From Closterium sp. NIES-65 (Eukaryota; Streptophyta; Zygnematophyceae; Desmidiales; Closteriaceae), in NCBI GenBank assembly GCA_948144175.1, contig CANXME010000553.1:1397683-1461682 (forward strand): 64,000 nucleotides of DNA, read 5' to 3'. This document shows positions 20,805 through 32,599 of the stretch, piece by piece (positions within the stretch are counted from its first letter, which is position 1; the number at the start of each line of letters is the position of its first letter). Below the pieces are notes generated by a model, which saw only the letters and a program-made list of their open reading frames with translations, was not told the origin of the DNA and searched no databases. Position numbers and translations under genes: made by a program.

Positions 20805-20853
20805 GATTTTATTTTCATGTTTATCATTTTTAATAGAACATGAAAATAAAATC
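20805..20853. repeat. 17-bp inverted repeat
   Basis: Arms GATTTTATTTTCATGTT (20805-20821) and its exact complement (20837-20853), with a 15-nt loop. Confidence 0.85.
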
Positions 20854-21889
20854 CGTAAACTACAGTACCCTTCCCACACGTGTGCATGTTGAAGAATTTT
20901 AAATGTTGTTCACAATATATTAAATCATATGTTTTTCTGGTCAGTGGTTTGGTGAATATATGCTGTACTGTTATATATTAGTATGTGTTACTATTAAATG
21001 GTGCTGTGGTAATGATAAATAGATGCATGATGCATAAATAATGCTACATGATGCATAATGTTTAATAGTATGATGTCATGAATCATGATGCACATGCATG
21101 CACACAATAAAATGCGTGACAGTTAACGACCCAAAAACTAAGCTACCGCCATCCCCTGCCTAGCATGGGGGGGAGGTCAATAGCATAGATTTTGAATAAT
21201 CAACAATCACATGAAACAACACACTCTGTGAAATCCAAAAAAGAAGTCAACTCTATCAAATCCAGTTCGAAGTGGTCGCACACGAGTCACTGAGTGCGCC
21301 AATGAACCTTATGTGAAATGATAGACCTGAGCTTTCTTTTTAAAAATCAGACATGCATTGTTAATGCAACCATACATGGACATGAATGCACATGCACACA
21401 TACAAACATGCAAACACAACCACACGCATACGCACACAAACCTCAACACTCGAACGAAATAAACAGAAACATGCAAGGAAATATACCAACACAAAACAAT
21501 TATCCTACAGAACATCAGCCACTGGTATAGTTTCATATTCCAAATGAAAGTGGACTTCTTGAAGGATACAGCAAAGTCTCTGAGGAGAAAACAGGGAGAG
21601 AAATGGGAAATAGAATGGGAAGAAAAAAAAAGAGACTGTGAAACAACCGATGAAAACGATTTGGAGATTGAAAACGACGGATGAAAACGGATTTGTAAGA
21701 ATCAGCAGATACACATTTGAGCATCAGTGAATAAAGTTGGAATCAAGAACACAAGACTTACACACCACACACTAATCTGCTGCTGCCTATAAAGAAAGGG
21801 TAACGAAGAGCTATAGAAAGTGGGCGGGAGAGAACTACATGAACAAAAAAAAACGGTAGTTTGGATGCAACCAGAAACGGTAGCTTTGA

Positions 21890-22370
<481 letters not shown>

Positions 22371-23130
22371 CTGCTCGGGTCGAGTTAATTTCAATCTGGC
22401 TATCAAGGCAAAGAAGGTTGGCGTTCAAATCGACCTAACAAAAACATAAGATGAAAGGAAGTAAAAACGTCAATGAAATATGCAAATACGAGACTGTAAG
22501 CATGCAACACAGGAAAGAGGCGTTGAATACTTGAAGCATGGATGCAATCTAGTGTAAGACCTAAAGCTAAAGTATCTACAACAATCCTAGAACCTAAGCC
22601 TTAAAAAACCTGCGGCCAATACTATGTTAAACGACTACGATATGAGAGTGAGAAATGTTAGTCTAGCTTGTAACGATCTGATTTTGTTTGATTTGATTTT
22701 CTTACCTTGCACTAGTAGGTGGAGCGTGTCTGGCGGGGAGCTCATCTATCGAGAAGGAGCAGCGAGAAAAAAAGAGGAACAAACAAACCCTAGAGCAGTT
22801 TCTGATTCGTCGCAAAGGTTGAAGTTCTATAAAATTATTTGTTCATTCACAACATCAGTACTGTTGCAGATGATTGAAACTGGACGGGAAATCGAAAAGT
22901 CTCCAGTTCGACTCCTGCAGATGCGATTTTTCATTACTCTCCAAGTGAGAGGAAGTACATTTTAGTGTCATACTACAGCATCATGTATAGATTTAGTTGT
23001 AAATACGCAAAACGCTTCGCAACCCTAAGACGATTTCGTCGCCTCTTGTTTATTATGCAACAGTCGAAGTTGTTAAAGCGGAACCGGTAGTAACATGGCA
23101 ACCATGGTAATCTTTTATCCTTGTACTTAC

Positions 23131-23648
23131 ATGTTGTGGAAGTCCAACGCGGTGTCGGTCATTGGTGCCGCATCCTGGATGTGGAGTGCGTCGGCCACGT
23201 TCAACGATGTGCCGAACCCATGCCAATTCGAAATTAACTTGGTGGGCCAGTTTCCACTCTTCACCGATGGTTCTTTCTTTGGTGAACACGACGCGTTTAT
23301 GTCTGGGAGCTGCTTGGTGCTCTGGGCCATATCGGCTATGAGATCCTATGCCGGGGGTAACGCATTCCGGGGTGGAGGCAGAGGAGCGAACGAGTATGGT
23401 TCGTCTATGACTCTAGAACGGTGTGACCGTGTGGACGGGCCACTAGGGTGATGCTGTTCTGCAACCGTCGTCCGTGCGCGTTTACTCTGCTGTCCGCCCC
23501 TATTACGTGTACGGGTGCGGGCACCAAGGCCCTTTGCAGCATCTTCAACGCCGGCCTCTACGTGCTCAGATTGAGCATCTACCTCGACGAGTTCTTCGTC
23601 GTCATTGTCTCCGAGATTAACAGGGTCGTCCGGCCTGCCCGTAGGCAT
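23131..23648 (-). pseudogene. Ulp1-like copy 2, exon 1
   Basis: ATG at 23648 opens an acidic N-terminus (NLGDNDDEELVEVD), then a basic segment (RTRTRNRGG). TAG at 23346-23348 interrupts the frame. The exon ends in NWHGFGTSLNVADAL..LDFHNM, parallel to NWHSFGITISWADIN..IDVHNM of copy 1, at donor CAACAT|GTAAGT. Exon length modulo 3 equals that of copy 1, so the splice phase is conserved. Confidence 0.6.
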
Positions 23649-24044
23649 TGGGCTTGATGGAATATGAGTGTGCTATGGATTTGTAGGAAGCTGACAGAAA
23701 GAGAACTGGTGGAGGATTCGCAGCTCCTTAGAATGCTAATAAGCGAGAGCATAAGTTTTAGGCGTTTGTTAGTGGAAGGGACAGGTGAAGCGCCGAATAG
23801 CTAAGCTACGGAGCTCGGACAATCAATATAGGGTGATGAGCAAGGACCCCTAACGTGAAGAGTTGGATAATTTGTTCGGCACTGAACACGGGACGCTCCG
23901 ATTGGCTAGAGTTCGCGCTACGAATATATGTGAATGATAGCCATGAGGTGACAGCTAAGCCGACGTGGCTTGATAACGTTGGGCACTACATGTGTTGTGT
24001 TTGCGTACCCTCGTTCGTGCATGATTACGTTGTGGTGTTTAGAC
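23649..24044. other. Intergenic, no gene seen
   Basis: Upstream of copy 2 exon 1 and up to the E2 insertion. It may hold the copy 2 promoter. Confidence 0.4.
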
Positions 24045-24049
24045 GATCG

Positions 24050-24177
24050 TGTCAGATTTATATGACATAGTTGCGGTAGGCTATAGTGGGGTAGCACATA
24101 TGGGGTACAGGGTTTCTAGGGTTGTCTTTGTACCTTATCTTTCCTTAGTCATCTCATTCCTGCTTACTCATTTCACA
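24050..24177 (+). repeat. E2 5' LTR
   Basis: TGTCAGATTTATATG ... CTCATTTCACA, 128 bp. Very short for a 7.5-kb element; no clear TATA box. Confidence 0.93.
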
Positions 24178-24191
24178 TGGTATAGAGCGGG
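24178..24191 (+). promoter_or_regulatory. Primer binding site of E2
   Basis: TGGTATAGAGCGGG, the Met-tRNA site with one base missing, adjacent to the LTR. Confidence 0.85.
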
Positions 24192-25277
24192 TTCCCTGTG
24201 GAACTCTGCCTAGGGCCCACCGAAGCGCGCCCCGAGGCGCGCTCAACTTTTTTTTTTCCGCTATCGAGCGACCCTCCGTGTCGCCTCCCTCCCACACGCG
24301 GCCCAGCCGCCCGCTAAGTCGCGGCCCCAGCCGCCCGCTACGATCGCGGCCCCAGCCGCCTGCTCGACGCGGCCCCCAGCCGCCTGCTCGACGCGGCCCT
24401 GCCGCCCGCTACGCCGCGGCCGCCGCCCACTACGATCGCGGCCCCGGCCGCCTGCTACGACCGCGGCCCCAGCCGCCTGTTCGACCGCGGCCCCGCCGCC
24501 CGCTCCTGTCGCGGCCCCCAGCCGCCTGCTCGACGCGGCCCCCAGCCGCCTGCTCGACGCGGCCCTGCCGCCCGCTACGCCGCGGCCGCCGCCCACTACG
24601 ATCGCGGCCCCGGCCGCCTGCTACGACCGCGGCCCCAGCCGCCTGTTCGACCGCGGCCCCGCCGCCCGCTCCTGTCGCGACCCCGGCTGCCTGCTCGCAC
24701 GGCCTCGCCGCCCGCTACTACCGCGGCCCCGGCCGCCTGCTCGACCGCGGCCCCCCCCCCAGCCGCCTGTTCGACCGCGGCCCCGCTGCCCGCTACTGTC
24801 GCGGCCCCGGCCGCCTGCTAGCGCGGCCTCGCCGCCCTCTACTACCGCGGCCCCGGCCGCCTGCTTGCACGGCCCCGCCGCCTGCTACGACCGCGGCGCC
24901 AGCCGCCTGTTCGACCGCGGCCCCGCCGCCTACTACCGTAGCGGCCCCGGCCGTCTTCTCGCGCGGCCCCGCCGCCCACCTACTACCGGGAGCCGAGCCG
25001 CCCTGCAGCCGAGACGCCCGAGAGCCGAGCCGCCCTGCACCCGAGCCGCCCTGTCGCCGAGCCGCCCGGGAGCCGAGCCGCCCTGCCCCCGAGCTGCCCT
25101 GCCGCCGAGCCGCCCGGGAGCCGAGCCGCCCTGCGCCCGAGCCGCCCAGCACCCGAGCCGCCAGGTCGCTGAGCCGCCTTTCTGCATACCTACTCGACCT
25201 GCCCTGCCTGGTGAGCACAGTCCCACTGCCACTGCGAGCTCTTTCCCTACTGCTTGCACTGCGTCGCTGTCGTCGCC
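24192..25277 (+). repeat. E2 5' leader with GC-rich minisatellite
   Basis: From about 24290 to 25190 it is made of CGCGGCCCCGCCGCCCGCTA-like and GAGCCGCCCTG-like units. A 337-codon Pro/Ala/Arg frame crosses it but reflects composition only. A tract near 24250 has nine T in a row. Confidence 0.8.
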
Positions 25278-26645
25278 ATGGCTACCCCTAGTGTCCTAGC
25301 TTTTGACGCTGAGGGTCGCGCCATTGATTTTGAGGTCTGGTTAGACGACCTGCAGCTGTTCTTACAGTGCGACAGGGCTGACGACCTTTCTCTCTTTGAC
25401 CTCACCTCTGGCGCCTCTCCTGCTCCTGCTGCTGATGCTGATCCCGCTGTCCGCTCTAAGTGGGCCACCCGCGATGCTGCTGCACGTCTTGCTGTGCGTC
25501 GCCACCTCCCTACCTCTGAGCGTGCGCACTTTAGTCAGTACAGGAGTGCTCAGACCTTGTACGACGCTGTAGTTGCGCGCTACTCCTCCCCTGCCACTGC
25601 TGCACTGAGCCGTCTCATGCTTCCCTACCTCTTTCCTGACCTCTCTGCCTTTCCCACTGTCGCTGACCTCATTACTCACCTCCGCACTAGTGACACTCGC
25701 TACCGCGCCGCCCTTCCTGCTGAGTTCTGCGCTAAGAACCCCCCCCCCCATGTACATCGCTCTCTACTACGTAGTCGCGCGCCTCCCTGACTCCCTTCGC
25801 GTCGTCAGGGACCACTTTCTCGCAGTCTGTCCCACCACCCTCACCGTCGACCTCCTCGAGAAGGCCCTCCTTGCAGCGGAGAAGAGCATAGTCGCTGTAG
25901 GTGCTTCTCGTGGTGACCCTCGCACCCCCATCTTTGAGGGGTGCTCTCCTTCCCCCTTGCTGCCCTCTGTTGCCTCTGCTGCTGCTGCCGACCTGCTTGG
26001 TCTTGAGTCGGTCGGCGCGGCGTCTGCCCCTAGTGGGAGACGTCGCTCCAGCAAGGGCAAGGGGGGCAAGGGCGCGGGTGGAGCTGGAGGGGGCGGTGGC
26101 GGTGGCGGCGGTGGCGGCGGAGGGAGTGGGGGTGGCGGCGGGACTAGTGGCGGGGGTGGTGGTGGTGGTGGTGGCAGCAGCGGCGGAGACGGTGGTGGTG
26201 GTGCCAGCGGTGGTGGTGGAGGCAGCGGCGGAGGTGGAGGCGGCGGAGGTGGAGGCGGTGGAGGCGGCAGCGGAGGAGGCAGTGGTGGTGGAGGAGGTGG
26301 AGCTGGTCGGGGTGGTACCCAGCAGCGTAGCGGCGGTGGTGGTGGCCAGCGCTCGCACCGGCAGCAGCAGCAGCGCTCGCGGGACATCCCTTCGCCTCAG
26401 CAGCTTCGTGAGTGGTACGCTGGGCGTCAGAGGGGTGGGGGTACTGGTCCCTGCACCTACGTTCTTCGTTCCGGCGACCGCGCGGGTGAGCAGTGTGGGG
26501 GTGCCCACGCCACCCAGCGCTGCTTTGGCCGCCTGACGGACGCCTGGCGTCAGCAGTTCCCTGGGGCTAGTGAGATCCCTCGCTGGGATGAGCTTCTCAG
26601 GGCTGGTGTAGCGATCTTTGATCTTGATTTGATGCTATCCTTACT
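25278..26645 (+). pseudogene. gag: E2 gag (two compensating indels)
   Basis: Starts MATPSVLAFDAEGRAIDFEV. A run of 11 C at 25739-25749 shifts the frame by +1 before MYIALYYVV. A missing T near 26630 (GATTTGATG for GATTTTGATG) shifts it back, so the N-terminus and pol share one frame. The middle carries a tract of about 80 mostly Gly residues (26085-26330). An unusual finger CX13CX3HX4C (26452-26523) and a TDAWRQQFP block follow. The indels may be real or long-read homopolymer errors. Confidence 0.8.
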
Positions 26646-26648
26646 GCT

Positions 26649-29600
26649 ATGTATGTTGTGGATTATAGTGAGGAGAATGAGGGTTACCGTTGTTTCCAGC
26701 CCGACCCGGGCATTGGTACTGCTGCGCTAGGTGCTTGTGAGGCTGCTGCTCTAGGTGCCAGTGCGTCTGCGCTCTCAGGTACTGGTGAGACTGCGCTCTC
26801 AGGTACTGCGTCGTCCTCGTCCTCCCTCACTTTCACACTTGACTCCGGAGCTTCTCGCTCCTTCTTTCGAGACCGCACTACCCTTACGCCGCTCGGCCGG
26901 CCGGTTGCAGTCTCCCTTGCTGACCCCTCTGGAGGTCCTGTCCTGTCTCACTTCTCCACTGTCCTCCCGTGTCCGGCTGCCCCTTCGGGCACCCTGTCGG
27001 GTCTGTACCTTCCCTCGTTCTCCACGAACTTGGTGAGTGGAGCGGACCTGCAGGATGGGGGTGTTCACCAGTTCACTCCTGCGAGTCAGCGGGTGACCCA
27101 CTGCACGGAGGCACGCACAGGCCGACACCTGGCCACGTTCTCGCGTCGGCCGGGGTCGAGTCTCTACACCCTGACCGTTGAGTCTCCTCCTGTCCCTGCG
27201 TCTGGTCAGGTGGCTGCGTCGGGTCAGGTACTTGCTGCTGCGTCCCGGTCAGGTCCTGAGTCTGCCCCCTGTTCTTGTCGCCTCCTGTCTCACGAGACTC
27301 TCCTGTGGCACCACCGTCTTGGCCACCCCTCCTTGCCTCGTCTTCGGAGCATGGCTTCCCGTGTCCTTGTCTCTGGTCTTCCCCAGTCTCTCCCTCCTCT
27401 CCCCTCCGGGCCAGGACCTTCCTGTGTCCCCTGTGTCGAGGGTCGCCTCCGGGCTACTCCTCACTCCTCCCACTTCCCCCCGACAGAGGCTCCCCTGCAG
27501 ACGCTTCACATGGATGTGTGGGGCCCAGCCCCCGTCCGTGGGCAGAGTTACGAGCGCTACTTCCTGTTGGTGGTTGACGACTACTCGCGTTACACCACAG
27601 TCCTCCCCTTGCGCAGCAAGGGTGCGGTCACTGAGGTGCTGATCGACTGGATCCGCGAGGCTCGTCTCCAGCTCAGGAAGAGCTTCGGCTCGGACTTTCC
27701 TGTTCTGCGTCTGCACTCTGACAGAGGCGGAGAGTTCTCTTCTCGCCTTCTGCGAGACTACTGTCGTGCACGGGGGATCCGCCAGACCTTCACGCTTCCG
27801 GACTCACCACAGCAAAATGGGATTGCTGAGCGCCGCATTGGCATGGTCATGGATGTCGCTCGTACGTCCATGATGCATGCGGCTGCCCCCCATTTTCTGT
27901 GGCCGTTTGCGGTGAGGTACGCGGCGCATCAGCTCAACCTTCACCCCCGGGTCTCTCGGCCTGCGATGTCCCCAGTCTTGCTGTGGACGGGGAAGGTTGG
28001 CGATGCGTCTGTGTTCCGTGTCTGGGGATCTCGGGCGTTTGTCCGCGACTTGTCTGCGGACAAGCTGTCCCCTTGTGCTGCTCCCTGTGTCTTCCTTGGC
28101 TTCCCCACTGACGCCCCAGGGTGGCAGTTTTACCACCCCTCCTCTTGTCGTGTTCTGTCCTCCCAGGACGTTACGTTCGACGAGTCAGTCCCCTTCTACC
28201 GTCTCTTCCCCTACCGCACTCCTTCCCTCCCCCCTCCCCCGGACTTCCTTGTGCCGGTTCCCCCCCCGGTAGACCCCCTCCCCCCTCATGTTCCTGCCCC
28301 CTCAGGTGTGTCCCAGGTAGACGCCGTTGACCCGGTCGAGGTTACTGGTGACTCTGGTGCTGCTGCGGGTGCTGAGCCTGGGGGTGCTGACTCTGGGGGT
28401 ACTGTGCGCGGGGGTGCTGAGCCTGGGGGTGCTACTGCTGGGGGTGCTGGGCCTGAGGGTGCTACTGCGGTGGGTGCGGAGCCTGGGGGTGCTGAGCCGG
28501 GGGGTGCTGTGCCTGGAGGTGCTGGGCCTGGGGGTGCTGGGTCGGGAGCTGCTGAGCCTGGGGGTGCTGAGCTGGGAGCTGCTGAGCCTGGGGGTGCTGC
28601 GTCTGGAGCTGCTGAGCCTGGGGTTTCTCCTGCTGCTGCGTCTCGCCGGGAGCCCCTCTCTCCACAGGAGCTGCGTGAGTGGTTCGCTCGCCGCTGGAGG
28701 CGTGCTGCTGAGTCTGGAGGTGCTGCTGGAGCTGGAGCTGGAGCTTCTTCGACCGTCGAGGGTGCGGGTGCTGCCGGTCCCGGAGCTGCTGGACCTGCGG
28801 GTCCTCCTGGAGCTGGAGCTGCTGAGGGCGTTCGTGCTGAGCCTGCTGCTGTTGGTCCTGCCGCTGGAGGTGTGGGTGGCGCTGGTGCTGTCGCTGAGGG
28901 TGCTGGTGCTGTCCCTGCTGAGTCTGGAGCCGCCGCGCGGCCTCGGCCGTACTTCGTTCCGCTCCTGCAGCAGGTTCTTGGTCTTTCTCCTCCAGTAGAG
29001 GGTCCACCGCCTGTCCAGTCGCAGTCCCTGCTGGAGCCTTCCTCTCCACTGCCTGCTCCCTCTCCTTACACTGGTCCTACTGGAGGTCTTGCTGAGCGTC
29101 GTGAGCCTGCGTCTCGTCCCGCGTCGCCTGTTCGTGCTGCTCGCGCTAGTGGTCGCAGTTCGCGTCAGCGTCCTCCTCCTGTTCTTGGCACGCACCGGAT
29201 GTCTTTGCGTCCGTCCACTGCTCCTCTGCGTGCCCCTTTGCCTTCTCCTCCTGAGTCCTCTCTTCCTGCGCTTGCCGACCCTGAGTCGGACTCTCTTCGT
29301 GCTGCCAGTCCTACTGTCACGCGTCTGCTTGCTACTGTCGTCACTGACCCCTCTTTTGAGTCCACTGCTGCGTCTGCTCTAGTCGCTGAGCTCGTCGACT
29401 TTGCTGCTCGCTGTCGTCTCGACTACGCTACTAGTCTTGTTGCTGAGTCTGCGTCTGTCTGTCCTCCGTCCGTCGGGGGTGAGTGTGCTCTTAGCACGGA
29501 CGTCCTAGAGGACAGGCAGGAGGATTTACAGTGTCTAGCGGCTGCTTCACCTCATCTCGCGTCTGTACTGCTTGCCCCTGAGGGAGACCCGGATGCACTA

Positions 29601-31184
29601 GACATCCCGACTCCGCGTTCTTACGCGGAGGCCGTAGAGGGTCCCTACTCCTCTCAGTGGCAGGCAGCTATGGATGCAGAGATGGCTTCCTGGAAGTCCA
29701 CAGGCACCTACGTTGACGCGGTTCCCCCTCCTGGGGCGAACATCGTCAGTGGCATGTGGATCTTCAGGGTGAAGCGGCCGCCGGGCTCTCCACCTGTCTT
29801 CAAGGCACGGTACGTTGCTCGTGGCTTCAGTCAGCGGCAGGGAGTTGACTACTTTCAGACCTTCTCTCCCACCCCGAAGATGACTACTCTTCGGGTGCTG
29901 CTGCACATAGCCGCTCAGCGCGACTACGAGCTTCACTCTCTCGACTTCAGCACTGCGTTCTTGCAGGGTAACCTGCACGAGGAGATCTGGCTTCGCCGTC
30001 CACCTGGCTTCACTGGGACTTTCCCTCCTGGCACCCAGTGGAGCCTCCGGCGGCCAGTCTACGGTCTCCGCCAGGCACCGCGTGAGTGGCACGACACACT
30101 GAGGACTACGCTTGCGGCTCTTGGGTTTGCTCCTTCTACTGCTGACCCGTCGCTGTTTCTTCGCACCGACACTTCCCTGCCGCCGTTCTACATCCTCGTG
30201 TACGTCGACGACTTGGTCTTTGCCACAGCGGACACTGCTGGACTCGCCTACGTGAAGTCCGAGCTGCTGAAGAGACACACGTGCACAGACCTGGGTGAAC
30301 TGCGCAGCTACCTTGGCTTGCAGATCACTCGGGACAGAGCACGCCGCACCATTACCTTGACTCAGTCACACATGGTGCAGCAGGTCCTTCAGCGCTTCGG
30401 CTTCACGTACTCCTCGCCTCAGGCCACTCCTCTGCCTACTCGCCACTCACTCTCAGCTCTGCCTTCGGATGAGTCCGTAGAGTCGAGTGGTCCGTATGCA
30501 GAGCTTGTTGGCTGCCTCATGTACCTGATGACCTGCACACGACCTGACCTTGCATACCCTCTGAGCATTCTTGCACGCTATGTTGCTCCTGGGAGACACA
30601 GACCGGAGCACATGGCTGCAGCTAAGAGGGTATTGCGCTACCTGTGCAGTACGTCGGGCATGGGGCTAGTGCTTGGAGGGCGGAGTCCAGTGGTCCTTAC
30701 CGGCCACGCGGACGCTTCTTGGGCTGACGACCAGGCTACGCAGCGGTCGTCACAGGGTTACACCTTCAGCCTTGGTTCCGGCTCTGTCTCGTGGCGGTCT
30801 ACTCGCTCGTCTTCGGTTCTCGGCTCCAGTTGTGAGGCTGAGATCTACGCCGGGGCCATGGCTGCACAGGAGCTTCGCTGACTCACCTACCTGCTGACTG
30901 ACCTTGGAGAGCCGCCTCGTTCTCCTCTAGTGCTGTACGTAGACAACAAGGCTATGCTGGCCTTGTGTCGAGAGCAGCGCTTGGAGCACAGAACGAAGCA
31001 CATTGCTCTCCGCTACTTCCTTGCTCGTGAGCTGCAGCAGCGTGGTCAGTTGCGACTTGCGTACGTGGCCTCTGAGGCCAACACTGCTGATGTGTTCACC
31101 AAGGCACTCGCGCCTTGTGACCATCAGCGCTTTTGCACCCAGCTGGGTCTTGTGCCTGTCTTGCCTCACTTGCTCTCCTCTTGA
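26649..31184 (+). pseudogene. pol: E2 pol: protease, integrase, RT, RNase H (one nonsense codon)
   Basis: Protease DSGAS at 26841. Integrase zinc motif HHRLGHPS..CVPCVEG; catalytic D at 27513, D at 27720 and E at 27828. A variable Gly/Ala/Glu/Pro linker lies at about 28340-28960. RT YVDDL is at 30201. RNase H has DASWADD, SSCEAEIYA, YVDNKAML and HIALRYF. TGA at 30879-30881 replaces the Trp of LRWLTYLL, after which the same frame runs to TGA at 31182. All catalytic residues are present, so one point mutation stands between this copy and an open pol. Confidence 0.9.
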
Positions 31185-31389
31185 CTTCACTTGTACTGTG
31201 ACATATATATATGCCTGCTCTTGTTTGTCTAGTTTTATATATATGTCTGTACTCCTGCATGTGAACTGGCCTCTGGCCCTACTCTTGTGCTCGGACTGTG
31301 TGGTGACTTTGTGATCCACCCGAGCTTGTTTTGCTTTGCTTGACTGGTCTTGTGACCCCTTGTTCTCCCCCACTTTGCCTATGGGGGTG

Positions 31390-31517
31390 TGTCAGATTTA
31401 TATGACATAGTTGCTGTAGGCTATAGTGGGGTAGCACATATGGGGTACAGGGTTTCTAGGGTTGTATTTGTACCCAATCTTTCCTTAGTCATCTCATTCC
31501 TGCTTACTCATTTCACA
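31390..31517 (+). repeat. E2 3' LTR
   Basis: 128 bp, preceded by the polypurine tract ATGGGGGTG and an AT-rich 3' UTR with (TA)n runs. Confidence 0.93.
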
Positions 31518-31522
31518 GATCG

Positions 31523-31783
31523 TAGAGATGAAAATGTATTTACGTGGACATTCACCCAGTCTACACGGCGGGAGCACATTGGTACGGGCGGTCGCCAGCC
31601 GATCTCGTGCAAGCCAATTGGCATGCACTCTATTTGTCGATAAGAATCAGCATGGATGTGCTGCGTTGTATGCTCCTCGTTGGTCAATGCACGCGTCTAG
31701 TTAATGAGCAAGTGTATGTTGCTCAATGCACGAAAACTTGTCCAGCGTTGTGCACGAAACGGCGGGCGCAGGCCTCACGTTTT
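31523..31783. other. No gene seen
   Basis: Host flank of E2. No feature recognised. Confidence 0.4.
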
Positions 31784-32580
31784 CAGAGTAAATTACTCTG
31801 TTTCTCTGAAAATCAGAGTCATTTTTTAAAGTAACTCTGTACCCGCTAGGTAATTTTTTTGGGACTTCCGATTTCTTTGATTTGTCAGAGTTATGCTGTA
31901 GTTTACTCTGAGGCCTCTGGGTTTTTTTTTCGGGGACCGAATTTACTCTGTATAGGAAAACCTGCCGGCCCCCCTCCCCTCCCCACCCGCCCCTGCGTTT
32001 AGCGGGTTTTCCCCGAATCGTCGAGATCATTCTCCTGATTTCTGTCGTGTGTTGGCGGCAATATGAGCGCTGATTGGCTACCGTAGTTTGACAACTTTCC
32101 CAGCCAGCGCACGATGCCAGCCAGTCCCCTATCTCTTTATGTCTGAAGTGAACGTCGACGTTTCCCGACGAAACTTTGAGGGACGTCGAGGAATCCTGAC
32201 GGTCGGAACGCTCAGTCCGAGGGTTGAGATTTGTCAGCATTCCCCGACGGAACTGTACATCCGTCGAAATTTCACTTCAGACACGCTCTTAGTCAGATTA
32301 TCGGTGCCGCCAACACCTCACTCTGAAACATCGCAGTGAGGGGGGAAACGTGGGCGACGCGGAAACGAAACATAATGCAAGTACAAAAGGCGTAACAAAA
32401 ACCTATTAAGGTCATGGTACACCAAACTTAACTAACATCAGAGTAGAGAAAAATATTACTCTGACGTGCCTGGTTTTTTTTTTGAAGTATAGGGTTACTC
32501 TGACAAATCAGAGTAAGGCGCAGGAACAACCCTAGATTTCAGAGTTGGGAAAAAAAACTACTCTGGAAATCAGAGTACCT
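31784..32580. mobile_element. Foldback-like element built on CAGAGTAA/TTACTCTG
   Basis: Both ends carry many copies, in both orientations, of CAGAGT(A) and its complement, more than ten in all. They are interspersed with T-runs or A-runs, so the two ends resemble each other as inverted sequences. CAGAGTAAATTACTCTG at 31784-31800 is itself a palindrome. The centre holds a second inserted MITE. No ORF; a non-autonomous DNA transposon is likely. Confidence 0.55.
32140..32283. mobile_element. MITE-like element with TGTCTGAAGTGAA termini
   Basis: About 144 bp bounded by TGTCTGAAGTGAACGTCGACG and, on the other strand, TGTCTGAAGTGAAATTTCGACG. CTCTTTA/CTCTTA outside may be a target duplication. A related sequence lies at 40625-40770. 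Confidence 0.6.
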
Positions 32581-32599
32581 AAAATCCAAAAATAGGCCC

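Larger units (their letters stand above)
24050..31517 (+). mobile_element. Full-length Ty1/copia retrotransposon E2
   Basis: 7,468 bp with 128-bp LTRs at both ends and a perfect 5-bp duplication GATCG (24045-24049 and 31518-31522). The LTRs differ at four positions by my reading. It has a GC-rich leader, Gly-rich gag and a 1,410-codon pol frame. Only three coding lesions are visible: a C-run expansion, a lost T that restores the frame, and one nonsense codon in RNase H. It is the best reference copy of the family in this window. Confidence 0.95.

Noticed and set aside
24278..25291. 337-codon Pro/Ala/Arg frame in the E2 leader
   Set aside because: Repeat composition explains it, the other frames are equally open, and sister leaders do not conserve the peptide.
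25732..26508. Long Thr/Ala- and Pro-rich frames antisense to gag Gly tracts (also at 5917-6468, 46156-46458, 60224-60884)
   Set aside because: Shadows of GGN codons on the opposite strand.
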